From Gnetum montanum (taxonomy: Eukaryota > Streptophyta > Gnetopsida > Gnetales > Gnetaceae), in NCBI GenBank assembly GCA_015680685.1, contig MNCI01037843.1, positions 167,969 through 199,454 of the forward strand: a stretch of 31,486 nucleotides of DNA, in the 5' to 3' direction. The notes under the pieces were generated by a model that saw only the letters and a program-made list of their open reading frames with translations, was not told the origin of the DNA and made no database searches. This document shows positions 10,563 through 21,197 of this stretch, one piece after another. The translations under genes and the position numbers were made by a program. Each line of letters starts with the position of its first letter. Position 1 is the first letter of the stretch.

Positions 10563-10571
10563 CCCCTCTTT
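10563..10571 (-). other. Polypurine tract of element C
   Basis: AAAGAGGGG on the minus strand, four bases upstream of the LTR start at 10558. It marks this LTR as the 3' copy. Confidence 0.55.
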
Positions 10572-11352
10572 GTTGACGTCTGGAGGAATCTACCTGAGAG
10601 GCGTTGACAAAGAAGTGTAAAACACTACGAGCAACAAAGCATCAAACATTAACCATCAGCCCTCGGCTGGATATCATCGCAACATTTTTCAAAAGTACAT
10701 GGGATTGAGGGAACGTGGTTCAAGATGCAAGGGAATTGGTTGTAACCAGGGAAGCTAGGAGGTTAAGGGAGATGATTGCTGCTGGGATTTGTGGGAGAGG
10801 AATGCTCTCTTATGCACAAGTTATGTCATTGGTCCTTGTCAACAACCGAGTTTTTAGCAGACTTGGAACCAAGACATAGGAGGTGCGTTCTTTGGAGAAA
10901 CGGGACTCTTATAGAGTATTTGCGGGGCCCGTTGTAAACAACCAAAGCCACGCGGTGATGTGCAATATGGTCTCTTTGAGACACAAGTGTAACTATTTTT
11001 CAAGACAATTGCCTTCTTGCCTGGGGCTTGTATGAGAATGGCTAATAGTCTTTTGTTTATGATGTCAACGGGGTCTTGAAGACCTTTTCCGTGCATTTTG
11101 CTCTTTGACCCTTTTTTTTGTTCTCTTTTTCTTTTGTTTTTTCTTTTTCTTCATTTTTTTGGTCCTTTTGAAAGAGCTTGCTTTTTGTGTCATGCTCATG
11201 TTTGAGCACTTGCATTTTGCATCATGTACTGTGTATCATGTTTTGCGTCGCAATTGCTTAGAGAGTTACAATGTGCAACAGTGTATCAAGAGTTTTGAGG
11301 TGAGCAGAATGTATCAGGGGGGTGTAATGGAATAGGCTAAGGGGAGCATGAT
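10572..11352 (-). other. Element C, region between pol and 3' LTR
   Basis: This stretch runs from the polypurine tract up to the gap and has no convincing coding sequence. A plus-strand T-rich tract lies at 11107-11160. Given the element's direction it is probably the 3' untranslated part of element C, with the pol end hidden in the gap. Confidence 0.5.
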
Positions 11353-12257
11353 NNNNNNNNNNNNNNNNNNNNNNNNNNNNNNNNNNNNNNNNNNNNNNNN
11401 NNNNNNNNNNNNNNNNNNNNNNNNNNNNNNNNNNNNNNNNNNNNNNNNNNNNNNNNNNNNNNNNNNNNNNNNNNNNNNNNNNNNNNNNNNNNNNNNNNNN
11501 NNNNNNNNNNNNNNNNNNNNNNNNNNNNNNNNNNNNNNNNNNNNNNNNNNNNNNNNNNNNNNNNNNNNNNNNNNNNNNNNNNNNNNNNNNNNNNNNNNNN
11601 NNNNNNNNNNNNNNNNNNNNNNNNNNNNNNNNNNNNNNNNNNNNNNNNNNNNNNNNNNNNNNNNNNNNNNNNNNNNNNNNNNNNNNNNNNNNNNNNNNNN
11701 NNNNNNNNNNNNNNNNNNNNNNNNNNNNNNNNNNNNNNNNNNNNNNNNNNNNNNNNNNNNNNNNNNNNNNNNNNNNNNNNNNNNNNNNNNNNNNNNNNNN
11801 NNNNNNNNNNNNNNNNNNNNNNNNNNNNNNNNNNNNNNNNNNNNNNNNNNNNNNNNNNNNNNNNNNNNNNNNNNNNNNNNNNNNNNNNNNNNNNNNNNNN
11901 NNNNNNNNNNNNNNNNNNNNNNNNNNNNNNNNNNNNNNNNNNNNNNNNNNNNNNNNNNNNNNNNNNNNNNNNNNNNNNNNNNNNNNNNNNNNNNNNNNNN
12001 NNNNNNNNNNNNNNNNNNNNNNNNNNNNNNNNNNNNNNNNNNNNNNNNNNNNNNNNNNNNNNNNNNNNNNNNNNNNNNNNNNNNNNNNNNNNNNNNNNNN
12101 NNNNNNNNNNNNNNNNNNNNNNNNNNNNNNNNNNNNNNNNNNNNNNNNNNNNNNNNNNNNNNNNNNNNNNNNNNNNNNNNNNNNNNNNNNNNNNNNNNNN
12201 NNNNNNNNNNNNNNNNNNNNNNNNNNNNNNNNNNNNNNNNNNNNNNNNNNNNNNNNN
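11353..12257. other. Assembly gap (905 Ns)
   Basis: Undetermined bases. By position the gap should contain the rest of the integrase, including the catalytic Glu and the C-terminal domain. Any reading frame spanning it is meaningless. Confidence 0.95.
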
Positions 12258-15244
12258 CCGCTTGACCATTGCTCTGTGGGTAGTAAGGTGATGAAAACNT
12301 TTGTGGCCTTCGCTTGACCATTGCTCTGTGGGTAGTAAGGTGATGAAAACGCATGTTTGATGCCCAGACTTTCACAAAAGCTTTTGGTATCTGTGCTATT
12401 GAATTGTGGCCCATTGTCGGTAACAATGGTCATTGGAATACAAAAATGGGTTATAATATTTTCCATTATAAAGGTGCAAACGTGTTTTGATGTGGTCTTT
12501 CTAAGAGGAATAGCTTCCACAAATTTTGTGAAATATTCAGTTGCAGTGATAATGAATTTATGACCTGGTGAAGATGACAGTGTTCTTGGTCCAATTAAGT
12601 CTAAACCCCATTTTTGGAATGGCCATGTGATTTGTGCAGTATGTAGTTCATTAGGCAGTACATGTATCAGATTACCATGCTTTTGGCAGATGTCACATGT
12701 TCTAACTTTGGAGATGCAATCATATTTCATGTGTGGCTAGTAATAGCCTAAATGCCTAATCTTTGTTGCCATTGCTTTAGGTGCTATGTGCCCTCCACAA
12801 AGTCCTTCATGGATTTGTTCTACAATCGTTTGACCATCAGTGCTACTAACACACGTTAGCAAAATACCTTCATATGATTTACGACACATAGTGTCACCTA
12901 TTAATGTGTATTGGCAGGAACGTTTTTGTACGGTGTCCTTTTGGGCCTTTGTCAAGTGTTGTGGAGGTTCACCTTTTAGAAGGTACTCTTTTACGTCATC
13001 ATACCATTCTATTGCATGTGTTGTACTAACAGATGCTATAGGTACTTCATTTAGAGTGTTAATTATAGGTTCAACACAACTGGTTATGGAACTAGGTAAT
13101 GCATGAAACATTTCAGGTGTCATGTTTAAGGCTAGTGTGGCAAGTGCATCAGCAATGGTATTCTTACTTCTAGGGATGTGTTGTATATCCACTTCTACTA
13201 GTTTTCTCACTAGATGTTTAGTCAAATCACAATACGGTTGCAAATGGAGAGCTTTACATGTGTAGGCTTCAATGACTTGATTAATAACTAATTGCGAATC
13301 ACCTTGAACTACAAGGCGTGAGATTCCCGAAGTTAGCGCTGCTTGAAATCCTCTAAGAAGACCCTCGTATTTTGCTATGTTATTGGTGCAAGGAAAGTTT
13401 AAGTGATAAGCAGAAGGTTGGATTTCCCTAGAGGGGTATATTAAAACAACTGCGGCACTTCCTCCATGAGAGGTTGAGGCCCCATCAAAGTAGAGAATTG
13501 CCTCATAATTATCAGGTATGGTGTCTATACTGTTAACATTTTCATCTGGGAATTCGGGGTTTATCGTTGTTTGCTCGTGCGTCGGTGAGACAGTTAGTTG
13601 TGTGGCTATTGCTTGACCTTTTGTGGAAGATTGAGCGACATAGCGTAAATCAAATTCTGCAATCATCGCTTTCCACCTAGCTAACCTACTTGACTCATAG
13701 ATGTTATTAGTGATGGCGTGAAGAACATTATCTTTGCAAATGATGTAAACCTGATTACGGAAGAGATAACGCCGTCATTTCTTTAAAGAGAAGACAAGGG
13801 CGAGGCATGATTTTTCTACGTCATTGTATCGTTGTTCATGGGCTATTAAGGCATGGCTTAGATAATATACAGGGATCTCGGCCTCATCTTGACATTTTTG
13901 ACAAAGCATGGATGTGATGGACGAACCAAAATTTGCAAGATAGATGTAGAAAGGTTTATCACTTTGTGGAGGGTAAACAGTTGGTAGTTGGGCCAACTCG
14001 CGTTTTATGTCCTCAAATTCTTCTTGGCATTGTTGAGTCCATTGGAAATGTACATTCTTTCGTAATAGATGTTTCATGGGACTCAACTTATCCGTCAGCC
14101 TTTCGATAAAGTGTCTAATGAATTGCAGCCTACCTTGGAGGCCACGTAGTTCGGTAAGGTTTCTTGGTGGTTGCATATTGGTTATCGCTTTAACCTTATC
14201 AGGGTCTACCTGTATCCCTATTTCGGAAAATAGGAAACCAAGCATTTTTCCCATTTTAACACCAAAGACACACTTTTTTGGGTTGAGCCTAAGGTCATAT
14301 TTGAGACAACGTTTAAGCACTAAATCTAGATCTTTTGCATGTTGTTCAGTTGTTTTAGACTTGACTGCTATATCATCAATATAATCATTGAGTAATTTAA
14401 GCATGTAGTCACTAAATATGTATGTCTTTGCTCATTGATACGTAGCACCTGCATTCTTAAGGCCAAATGGCATCATTGTATAACAAAATGTCCCCCAAGA
14501 TGTCATAAAAGCTGTTATGAGTTGATGCTCTAGATTAATTCTTATTTGATTGTAGCCCGAAAATTCGTCCATAAAGGATAATAATGCATGCCCAGTAGTC
14601 ATGTCAATAAGTTGATCAATGTTGGGCAGAGGAAAGTCATCCTTTATAGTGGCTATGTTGAGATCACAGAAGTCAATACATATGCGTATACTACCGTTCT
14701 TCTTAGGGACTACAACAATGTTTGATACCCAATCGGAATAGTCAATGGCTCGGATGAAACCGACTTGGTAAAGCTTTGTGATCTCAGCATGGACTGCTAA
14801 TGCCACTTCAGGTTTAACCTTTTGTGCTTTTTGTTTTACTGGTTTAATTGTTTCATCAAGAATAATGTTATGTTGGATGATCCGGGGGTCTAGTCCTGGC
14901 ATGTCTGTATATGACCATGCAAATGTTTTTACGTTGTCTTTTAAAACTTGAGTGATGTCACCTACGAGTTGTGGATCTAGTAAGGCACTTAATTTTAAGG
15001 TCTTGGCTTCGTCATTGACTGTGGTAATGGGGATTTCCACCAGAGGATCTTCAGTGATATTGTTAGCTTCTAGATCTAGAGTTTTAGCTACATTTTTAGG
15101 CTAGTTTGACATTTCTTGAGTGGAGGCTATCACATCGGTATAGGTGGATGGACTTAGATCCAAAGATTCTGGGTGAATTGCTCTTTCTATATCTCTGTAT
15201 GGTATGTTGAGAGACAATTTTGAGAGGATGTTGTGGTTGGCCAT
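12258..15244 (-). pseudogene. Element C pol: RT, RNase H, second RNase H, integrase
   Basis: A single frame runs leftward from the ATG at 15244 to the gap, broken only by stops at about 15102 (TAG), 14432 (TGA, in YQ-stop-A), 13775 (TGA) and 12737 (TAG, in GYY-stop-PHM). Each can arise by one transition. RT: VVVPKKNGSIRICIDFCDLN, then DEFSGYNQI, MPFGLKNAGATYQ and the catalytic DYIDDI. RNase H 1: PVYYLSHALIAHEQRY. RNase H 2, archaeal type: YFDGAS, IAKYEGLLRG, VVQGDSQLVI and ADALA, with all four acidic residues present. Integrase: HEGLCGGH and CDICQ zinc ligands, WGLDLIGP, VTDNGPQFNS and YYPQSNGQA. The second RNase H before integrase is diagnostic of Tat-lineage elements. The 3' end is in the gap, and a 40-bp duplication flanks the N at 12299. 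Confidence 0.93.
12259..12350. repeat. 40-bp direct duplication around single N (likely artefact)
   Basis: Positions 12259-12298 and 12311-12350 carry the same 40 bases, starting CGCTTGACCATTGC and ending GATGAAAAC, separated by an N at 12299 and 11 bases. In the integrase frame the SSPYYPQSNGQA segment is duplicated. This fits a gap-filling artefact beside the large gap. Confidence 0.75.
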
Positions 15245-15290
15245 GATACTCGCTCCTGCCAATTAAAACAGGAGCGAAATAAGAGACACT
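15245..15290 (-). promoter_or_regulatory. Putative 3' splice site before pol, element C
   Basis: The minus strand has a pyrimidine-rich stretch (CTTATTTCGCTCCTG, TTTTAATTGGCAG) ending at 15256, then exactly 11 bases (GAGCGAGTATC) to the pol ATG. Element B has the matching TTATTGGCAG, also 11 bases before its pol ATG. Conservation of CAG, tract and spacing suggests an acceptor that joins gag-pro to pol. A donor-like AAAAGGTAACT overlaps the protease stop near 16033, but in the present sequence it would put pol out of phase by one base, so the donor is not settled. Confidence 0.5.
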
Positions 15291-15845
15291 CCCTCAGATA
15301 GGAGAGTTACAAAGTGTAAACGAATATAGGATAACTAGCTTGGTGGAATGTATAAGGACTGATGTAATGGCCTAAATCTTAATTACAGTATAAAATGGTT
15401 GCATTGTTGTCTTTATGTTTCATGTACATATTTTTGTCATTTTTCATGTTTTTTTATTGTTTTTCTTTGTTTTCTAGAGTATATGTGTGCAACTAAATGT
15501 AACATAAATTTCTAAAGTGTAGTGCAAGATGTAGGGTAAATACTTGGAAAAGAAAGCAACAACCATGCAAGAATCTAAATCGTAAGTTGTCACTTGTAAG
15601 CGAAAATTCAATGTAAGATGATGGGAGTCTGTAAATCTGTAATTTGCTGGCTCTAGTTTAAAGATATTTTAGGCTTGGTACATCAGTTTAAAGTCTTGAT
15701 GGACTATTTCATCTATTGTTAAAGAAAGGATTATCAGTTTTATGCCATGGTGGGCCAAAGGTAGTAACATTTTTCAAAAAGTTTTAAACTAAACCGGCCA
15801 TTTTCTGACCGTGGCCAATTTAATGTCATTGCAGACATTTGTTGG

Positions 15846-16007
15846 CAGTTTTAAACGTCATATCGGATGTGTCGTAGTTTAATGTCATTTCGGACAGTTC
15901 GTAGTTTAATGTCATTTCGAACAATTCGTAATTTAACGTCATTTCGGACAGTTCGTAGTTTAACGTCATTTCGAACAGTTCGTAGTTTAACATCATTTCG
16001 GATAGTT
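15846..16007 (-). repeat. 27-bp tandem array, six units, element C
   Basis: Six contiguous 27-bp units lie at 15846, 15873, 15900, 15927, 15954 and 15981. The five right-hand units differ from each other at one to four positions; the leftmost is more divergent. Read in the element's direction each contains GAAATGACGTTAAACTA or a close variant. Further single, looser copies (CTTTAAACTA-like) lie between 15650 and 15840. The array is in the protease-pol interval. There are no unique spacers and no coding potential. Confidence 0.9.
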
Positions 16008-16032
16008 CGTATCATTCATTCTAGTTGTTGAG

Positions 16033-17024
16033 TTACCTTTTGATCTTTTGTAGCTTAACATGTGGGGCTGGGTGTATGCGTATGATTTTATATTCACCTT
16101 CTCCTTGATCGGTGATGTTAAAGGGTAGTTCTGACCAAGAAACATCAGTAGGAATGGCTCCTATGTCTGTGTCTTCTTGTGTTTCTTCAGTGCTACTTGG
16201 ATTGTGAGTCAACGTTGGGTTCACGTTCTGCTGTATGTTCATGGTTTCTTTTTTAGGCTTAACGAACTCAATTTCTGACCCTTGACCTACCTCAAGGTAT
16301 GAGGAAATGATCGATGATGTTGTATCCCCATGTATGATGATCTCACCACCCTCGTAAGGTAGATGTATCTCCTGATGGATTGGTGAAGATACGGCTTTAA
16401 GTTGAGCTAGCCAAGGACGTCCTAGGATTAGATTAAACCCTGGCATTTCATCAACCACTATGAATTAAGCTGATGTAGGGAATTGGTCACCTGCTATGAA
16501 ATCTAAGGTAACCATGCCTTTCACTCCCACATGGGAACCACTGAAACATCTCAAGAAAGAGGTTGTTGTGGGCTGTATTTGTTCAGTGAGTCCCAATTTT
16601 TGATGATGGAAAAAGGTATTACATTTGTTGTTGCATCATCATCGACATGCACCCTACGTATTTTGAAATGATCAACCTGTATTGTTATGAACATAGGGGT
16701 CGTGGTGATTTCCCCTGTTTTCTCATTTAGCTTGATGTCCTTAACGTGGAACTCTAAGGATGTGGTCTTCGATTCCTGAAGTTGTGGAGATAATACTACA
16801 TAAATGAATGGTTCATCTGCAGGAAGATCCTCACTGACAGGAATTGAAGTTAGCATCTGTACGAGAGCCTCTCGATATACTGGTGAAGTCATTACTAGGT
16901 CATACAAACTTAAAGAAGTATTCTTTTGTTTTAAGGCTTGTGTGACCTGGGTCAACGCATTTGCTAGGTCTTTATCGTTTGGGACATTCTTATCCGTACA
17001 GATTTGGTCCATTTGACCTAGCAT
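16033..17024 (-). pseudogene. Element C gag tail and retropepsin
   Basis: Reading leftward from about 17024: ALTQVTQALKQKNTSLSLYD, REALVQMLTSIPVSEDLP, then TPMFITIQVDHFKIRRVHVD followed by DDATTNVIPF, the retropepsin active-site region where B has DDGAAANVVPY. A frameshift lies around 16560-16620 and a TAA in the following segment (FPTSA-stop-FIVVDE). The last frame (16458 to 16033) carries DEMPGFNLILGRPWLAQL, SSPIHQEIHLPYEGG and the conserved tail LPFNITDQGEGEYKI. The glycine of the active-site motif is Asp here, so the enzyme would be dead even without the frameshift. The upstream gag is cut off at 17066. Confidence 0.88.
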
Positions 17025-17066
17025 TCATATTTCTCATGGAGGGGGTTTTACGTTAGTAGCTGAGAA

Positions 17067-18007
17067 TGTTGGGTCCCAACAAGCTTAGAAATGTGGTTTC
17101 CAAGATCCCAAAACCTTTACAACTTGAGCTCCACTCTGGAGTGTTGTGCTACTACACCAACACTTAATTTCATAGTATCTTGATAAGCTCAAGCAAGATT
17201 CCTTCTTGCAAGAAGCACATCAACCCTACAAGGCAATAAAAGAAAACAAAAATTACAAGGGATAAATGTAACTAAGTTTACTAATCCTTGTACTTTGAAG
17301 CATAGCTCACTTTGACCAATTACAACAAACAAAAGATAGTACAATGAGGAACAATAACAAGAGAATGATGATTACAATTATTGCTTGATAATTACACTTA
17401 AAAGTACATAATGCTTGCACATTTCGTAATGGAATGAAGTATTATTATAGCCAATATGTTTCCGAAATCACCTCAGAATTCATGCAAAAACTATCTTATG
17501 ATCACTGGAGACATCTTCTTCAAGGCTGAGACATCTTTCTACATTAGGGAGTGATGACTTTTCTTCAGGAAAGACATCTTTGTAGAGATGTCTTCAGGAA
17601 GACATCCTTCTCACCAAAAAGATGTCTTCTATTTTTCAAAGATGTCTTTGTTTGAGTAATCTTCAATTAAGCCAAGACGTTTTTTGTTCTTTGGAGACAT
17701 CTTTCTAACTTTCCTTCACTTCGACCAAGACATATACTATTTTTTGGAGATGTCTTTCTTCAGTTTCCTTTCCACTTGAAATCTATGTTCCTTGTCCTAA
17801 CTTTTGCATGCTTTCTTGAGACCTTCTTTGAGCTCTCCTTTTATCTTAACCAATTCATTCCTTGAGCATTCATCTTAACATTGCTTTGTAGAAGTCATCT
17901 CCTCATCTTCTTGTGAATTCTTTGTACCTATTCTATAATCATAACAAGCATACAAACATTTTTTATCTCCATTTTCATTAAAGTTTTGACATACCAAAAG
18001 GTCAACA
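17067..18007 (-). mobile_element. 3' LTR of a Ty1/copia element, minus orientation (941 bp)
   Basis: The minus strand begins TGTTGACCTTTTGG at 18007 and ends GGGACCCAACA at 17067, giving TGTTG/CAACA inverted ends. A purine-rich tract lies directly upstream (18008-18021), so this is the 3' LTR. It interrupts the gag-pro region of element C at 17066/17067. Between 17500 and 17760 the words AGATGTCTT and AAGACATCT recur many times in both orientations. Confidence 0.75.
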
Positions 18008-18021
18008 ATCTTCCCCTTTTT
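18008..18021 (-). other. Polypurine tract of the copia element
   Basis: The minus strand reads AAAAAGGGGAAGAT directly against the LTR start. This is the typical copia arrangement (A-rich, then GGGG, then GAT before TGTTG). A second similar tract lies about 100 bases upstream near 18113-18125. Confidence 0.65.
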
Positions 18022-19477
18022 GGTGATGTTCAAAACTTAGGAAAATGGGTTAGTTGACATTCAAACATACATCTACAAAAAAGAAAAATCCATAAAATCC
18101 ATTGGCTATTCTCTCCCCCTTTTTGAACAACATCAAAAAGGATAAAGCTCATAAACCTATCTCTAAAGAGATATCATTTTTCAAATAAAATTTTTTTAAA
18201 AAAATTCATATTGATCACAAATATTCTAGGAAAGTTTAAGAATATTATCAATCATTTCAAAAACTCCCTAACAACTCTTCATAAAAGAAATATGAGTACT
18301 TCTTACTTTAATATAGTTCATATTCATAAGATAGAGCATAAAGTACTCAAGGGAAGATATATTCATAGCAAGTTGTATTGCCATAGAGATGGAAACATTT
18401 AGTGAAGAGAAAAAAACATCTCTTAATATTATTGTCATAGGGCTAATGATGTTAAAACAAATAGGAGCTACCCCTTATTGAAATTCAAATTCTAAGAATT
18501 TTTGACCAAGTAACCTATCTTTCTAAACCAATAAAGTCATTAGTTAAACCAATATTTCATGATTCCATCAGTACTCAACTCCTTTGAAAGAATCATGAAA
18601 CTAAATTTATGGCAAGAGAGAAAGGAAATGCTTGTGTAAATAAGATTAGGTTCTCATAAATGAGGAAAAATACCAAATCAAAATAAGATGATGTCCAAAA
18701 ATAGCCAAGAAAATTCTTAACAAGATGTTCAAACAATAACTATCATAAAATAAAATGTCTATAAGATATCTTAACCAATATTTAATTCTACCTTTACCTT
18801 GGATGTTGTACCATAGCCTTACATGAATTCTTACTCATTTTTGAAATGTGATATTTTTTTTCTTGAGTGTTTCTTGGTAGAAGCCCTAAAGACTCCCCCT
18901 ACATTGGTGACCTCTAAGATGACAAAAGATAATGAGGAACAATCTCCCCCTACACATGTGCAACTTTCCTTGGGCTTTTAAGATCATCTTGTATTTTTCA
19001 AGTAATTGTCATATATCACCAAAGTACCACAAATGTAGATCATCATTAAGATCAAATGTGGAGACTAAGGTCACCAATTAGTAATATTAATAGAATTTTC
19101 AAAAAAGTGTCTACTTATGACTCATGAATTATACCAAAAGCATCAAAGCAATGGCTCAAATATTCCAAAGGGCATGAGCTGAAAAATAGATCATCACAAG
19201 AAGTTCAAACCAAGAAAGATTTAAAGGCTATTGAAAGAAATATAAAAATCCAAGAGAAATTATTACAAGTGCTACACCACATATTTTCTTAAAATCAATT
19301 GCATCAAGTTCAAAATGAATATAAGAGATACTCTAAACAATTATTCCAAAAATTCCCTACTCTAGACATAACACTTCATAAATAATGTAAGCTTGAATCA
19401 AAAATAATTTGGACTTCTCAAATCATATACTTATAAATTCTCTAGCAAGTAAAGAGATGGAAACTTACCTTAACTTA
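18022..19477 (-). other. Internal or 3' region of the copia element, no recognised gene
   Basis: This is AT-rich sequence with no long reading frame and no recognisable pol motif on either strand. Purine-rich GGGGGAG words recur on the minus strand (about 18113, 18893 and 18944), as seen near the 3' ends of some plant copia elements. The upstream boundary is uncertain; gag sequence of another element begins at about 19478. Confidence 0.4.
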
Positions 19478-20278
19478 CCTTGACTTAAGCTCTTTCCCAT
19501 GACACTCATTGACCAAGAAAAAGTATGGTATAGATCGTTAAAACCAAATTCGATATGACTTTGGTTGACAATGGTAGAAGTCTTTAACGAAAAATATCAA
19601 ATCTACACAAGAGTGTCAGCCTTGAGGAAACAAATCCAAGGATGGAAACAAGCACAAGATGAACCCTTGGACATGGCCTTAGATAGATATTATGCAATGT
19701 TAAGCAACTGTCCAGGCCATGGGTTTTCCAAGGAAAGGCTAATGTACCATATCATTGATGGGCTATGTAATGAAACAAGAGAGACCCTAGGGATGTATAC
19801 CCAAGGACAACTATACAAACTATGAACCCATCAAGCCCAAGAGCTTGTTAAGTAGGTAGCAAAATAAGAAGGAGAAATGGCTCGATGGGAGAGTGTTGAA
19901 AAACAGCAATAGGACCAAAATCTCAACTTAACAAAGGTCTATGATCACAAAAAGGAGAAATCAACCAATCTCAATGTGGAAACATCATCTTTTCCAATAC
20001 AACAAACACTAAAAGAAGCTGAGGAAAAGATCAATAAGATGTTGAAATGAACATATAAAAAGTGTGGAGAATTTATCAACATTATTGGAGATAGAGTTTT
20101 GACAACCCAAGAAGTAGGACAAAACAGTAGAAAATAGAAAAGAAGGGATAAGGAAAATAAGAGCTCAACTGCCAATGATACATATGAATGCAACATATGC
20201 CTATACGATCACACCAAGGGCCAATGCCCAATATTTTTACATTTACATGAGCATTGGGGAAACACATTACATCCAGAG
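19478..20278 (+). pseudogene. Ty3/gypsy gag fragment with zinc knuckle
   Basis: The translation starts LFPMTLIDQEKVWYRSLKPN, then, after a TGA, an open stretch 19565-19825 with VEVFNEKYQIYTRVSALRK, ALDRYYAMLSNCPGHGF and HIIDGLCNETRETL: the second half of a retrotransposon gag domain in the style of Athila-like elements (F..KY...R...LR, CP.HG, GL...R). Further on, after several stops, YECNICLYDHTKGQCPI is a CX2CX3HX4C zinc knuckle. It starts exactly where the minus-strand gag at 378-1101 breaks off, so the two are one family. It is truncated on the left by the copia DNA and on the right by the LTR of element B at 20279. Confidence 0.75.
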
Positions 20279-21175
20279 TGAAACACCACAAAATTTCGAG
20301 CTTGGTACTTCTCCAGCAAGAAGCAAGTCCCTGCGACCCACAGACAACCACGGCTACATTTGGTGTCACACATTGCAACTTTGAGGATCAAAATGCTTAA
20401 TTTTCACTAAGTATGCAGTACCAGTGTATACACCCGACATCTACAACGTATACGCCCAGTGTATACGCTCAGAGTCTATACCCACCAGATATAGCGTATA
20501 CACTCAGCAGATGTAATATGTTGTACACTTGTAAATTTTACGCCCTTTTTACACCCGGTCAACATCCATGTGTCGCCCAACCCGAGTCTAGCGTAACAAA
20601 CGGTATAAAAACCCCACTTTTCCACTTGTACCAGGTTGATTGGCAAAATCCTAGAGCATACCAGAGAACAATTACGCTGCGCACCAAACCTAAAAACCCT
20701 TTTACGTTGGATAGTCCTGTACGCTGGGCACACAGTCTCTACGCTGCGCCTATAGTGTGAACCAGCCGAGTCATCCTTGCATCCACCAGGGCTTTTCGTC
20801 CGCCTTGTGTTCCATCACAACTGCGTTAGACCGGTGCTTTGTACTTTCATTCTGTAATACCATTGTTTATAGTTTATGTTAATTTCTTACATGTGTTCTG
20901 TTTACGCTCGTTTAAATTTATGCTCTGTTCGCACCTGTTAAGCTGTTTATGCTCTCGTTTACGCTCGTTACACCATTTACGTATAACCCAGTGTATAGCA
21001 CTTCGATATACATTCGGGGAAATCCTTGTCTGATCCGCGTGCGGACCATCCAAGGTACTCTACCTTCGTGCATTCCAGCCTGCCCTCAGGCGAAGGTAGG
21101 GTCTTCTGTGCTTGTCCGGTGATCCCACAATCTCTGTTTCCTTCCAACCGGAGACCGACGATTTCAGACAGTACA
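20279..21175 (+). repeat. 5' LTR of element B (897 bp)
   Basis: It starts TGAAACACCACAAAATTTCG and ends GACAGTACA, five bases before the PBS. No polypurine tract precedes it; it interrupts the gag fragment at 20278. It contains many TATACGC/TTTACGC words and the block around 21030-21140 (ACCATCCAAGG, GCCCTCAGGCGAAGG) shared with the C LTR. Confidence 0.78.
20604..20611 (+). promoter_or_regulatory. TATA box of LTR B
   Basis: The sequence CGGTATAAAAACCCC fits a plant TATA box, with the predicted start of transcription near 20635-20640. It is 325 bases into the LTR. Confidence 0.65.
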
Positions 21176-21180
21176 GAAAT

Positions 21181-21197
21181 TGACGCTAGAAGGAGGG
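21181..21197 (+). other. tRNA-Asn primer-binding site of element B
   Basis: TGACGCTAGAAGGAGGG differs from the tRNA-Asn complement TGGCGCTAGAAGGAGGG by one G-to-A change. It lies five bases after the LTR end. Confidence 0.75.

Larger units (their letters stand above)
9150..17066 (-). mobile_element. Element C: Tat-type Ty3/gypsy retrotransposon, minus strand
   Basis: Reading leftward: protease (17024 to 16033), a 27-bp tandem array, pol starting at 15244, a 905-bp gap, a 3' untranslated region, a polypurine tract and the 3' LTR (10558 to 9150). The protease region is near-identical in blocks to element B (TQVTQALKQKNTSLSLYDL), so both are one family. Here the protease-pol interval is only about 0.8 kb and has no antisense gene. 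The 5' LTR and gag are missing because a copia element interrupts at 17067. Confidence 0.85.

Noticed and set aside
11258-12730. A long minus-strand reading frame of about 490 residues
   Set aside because: About 300 residues of it are Ns. Only the first part (integrase, 12258-12730) is real coding sequence; the other long frames across the gap have no content at all.
15846-16007. CRISPR-like array
   Set aside because: The 27-bp units are contiguous with no unique spacers, and the setting is a plant retrotransposon.
20413-20760. Plus-strand frame of 115 residues in LTR B
   Set aside because: It lies across the TATA box and U3/R of the LTR and is built of TATACGC-type repeats; no coding signal.
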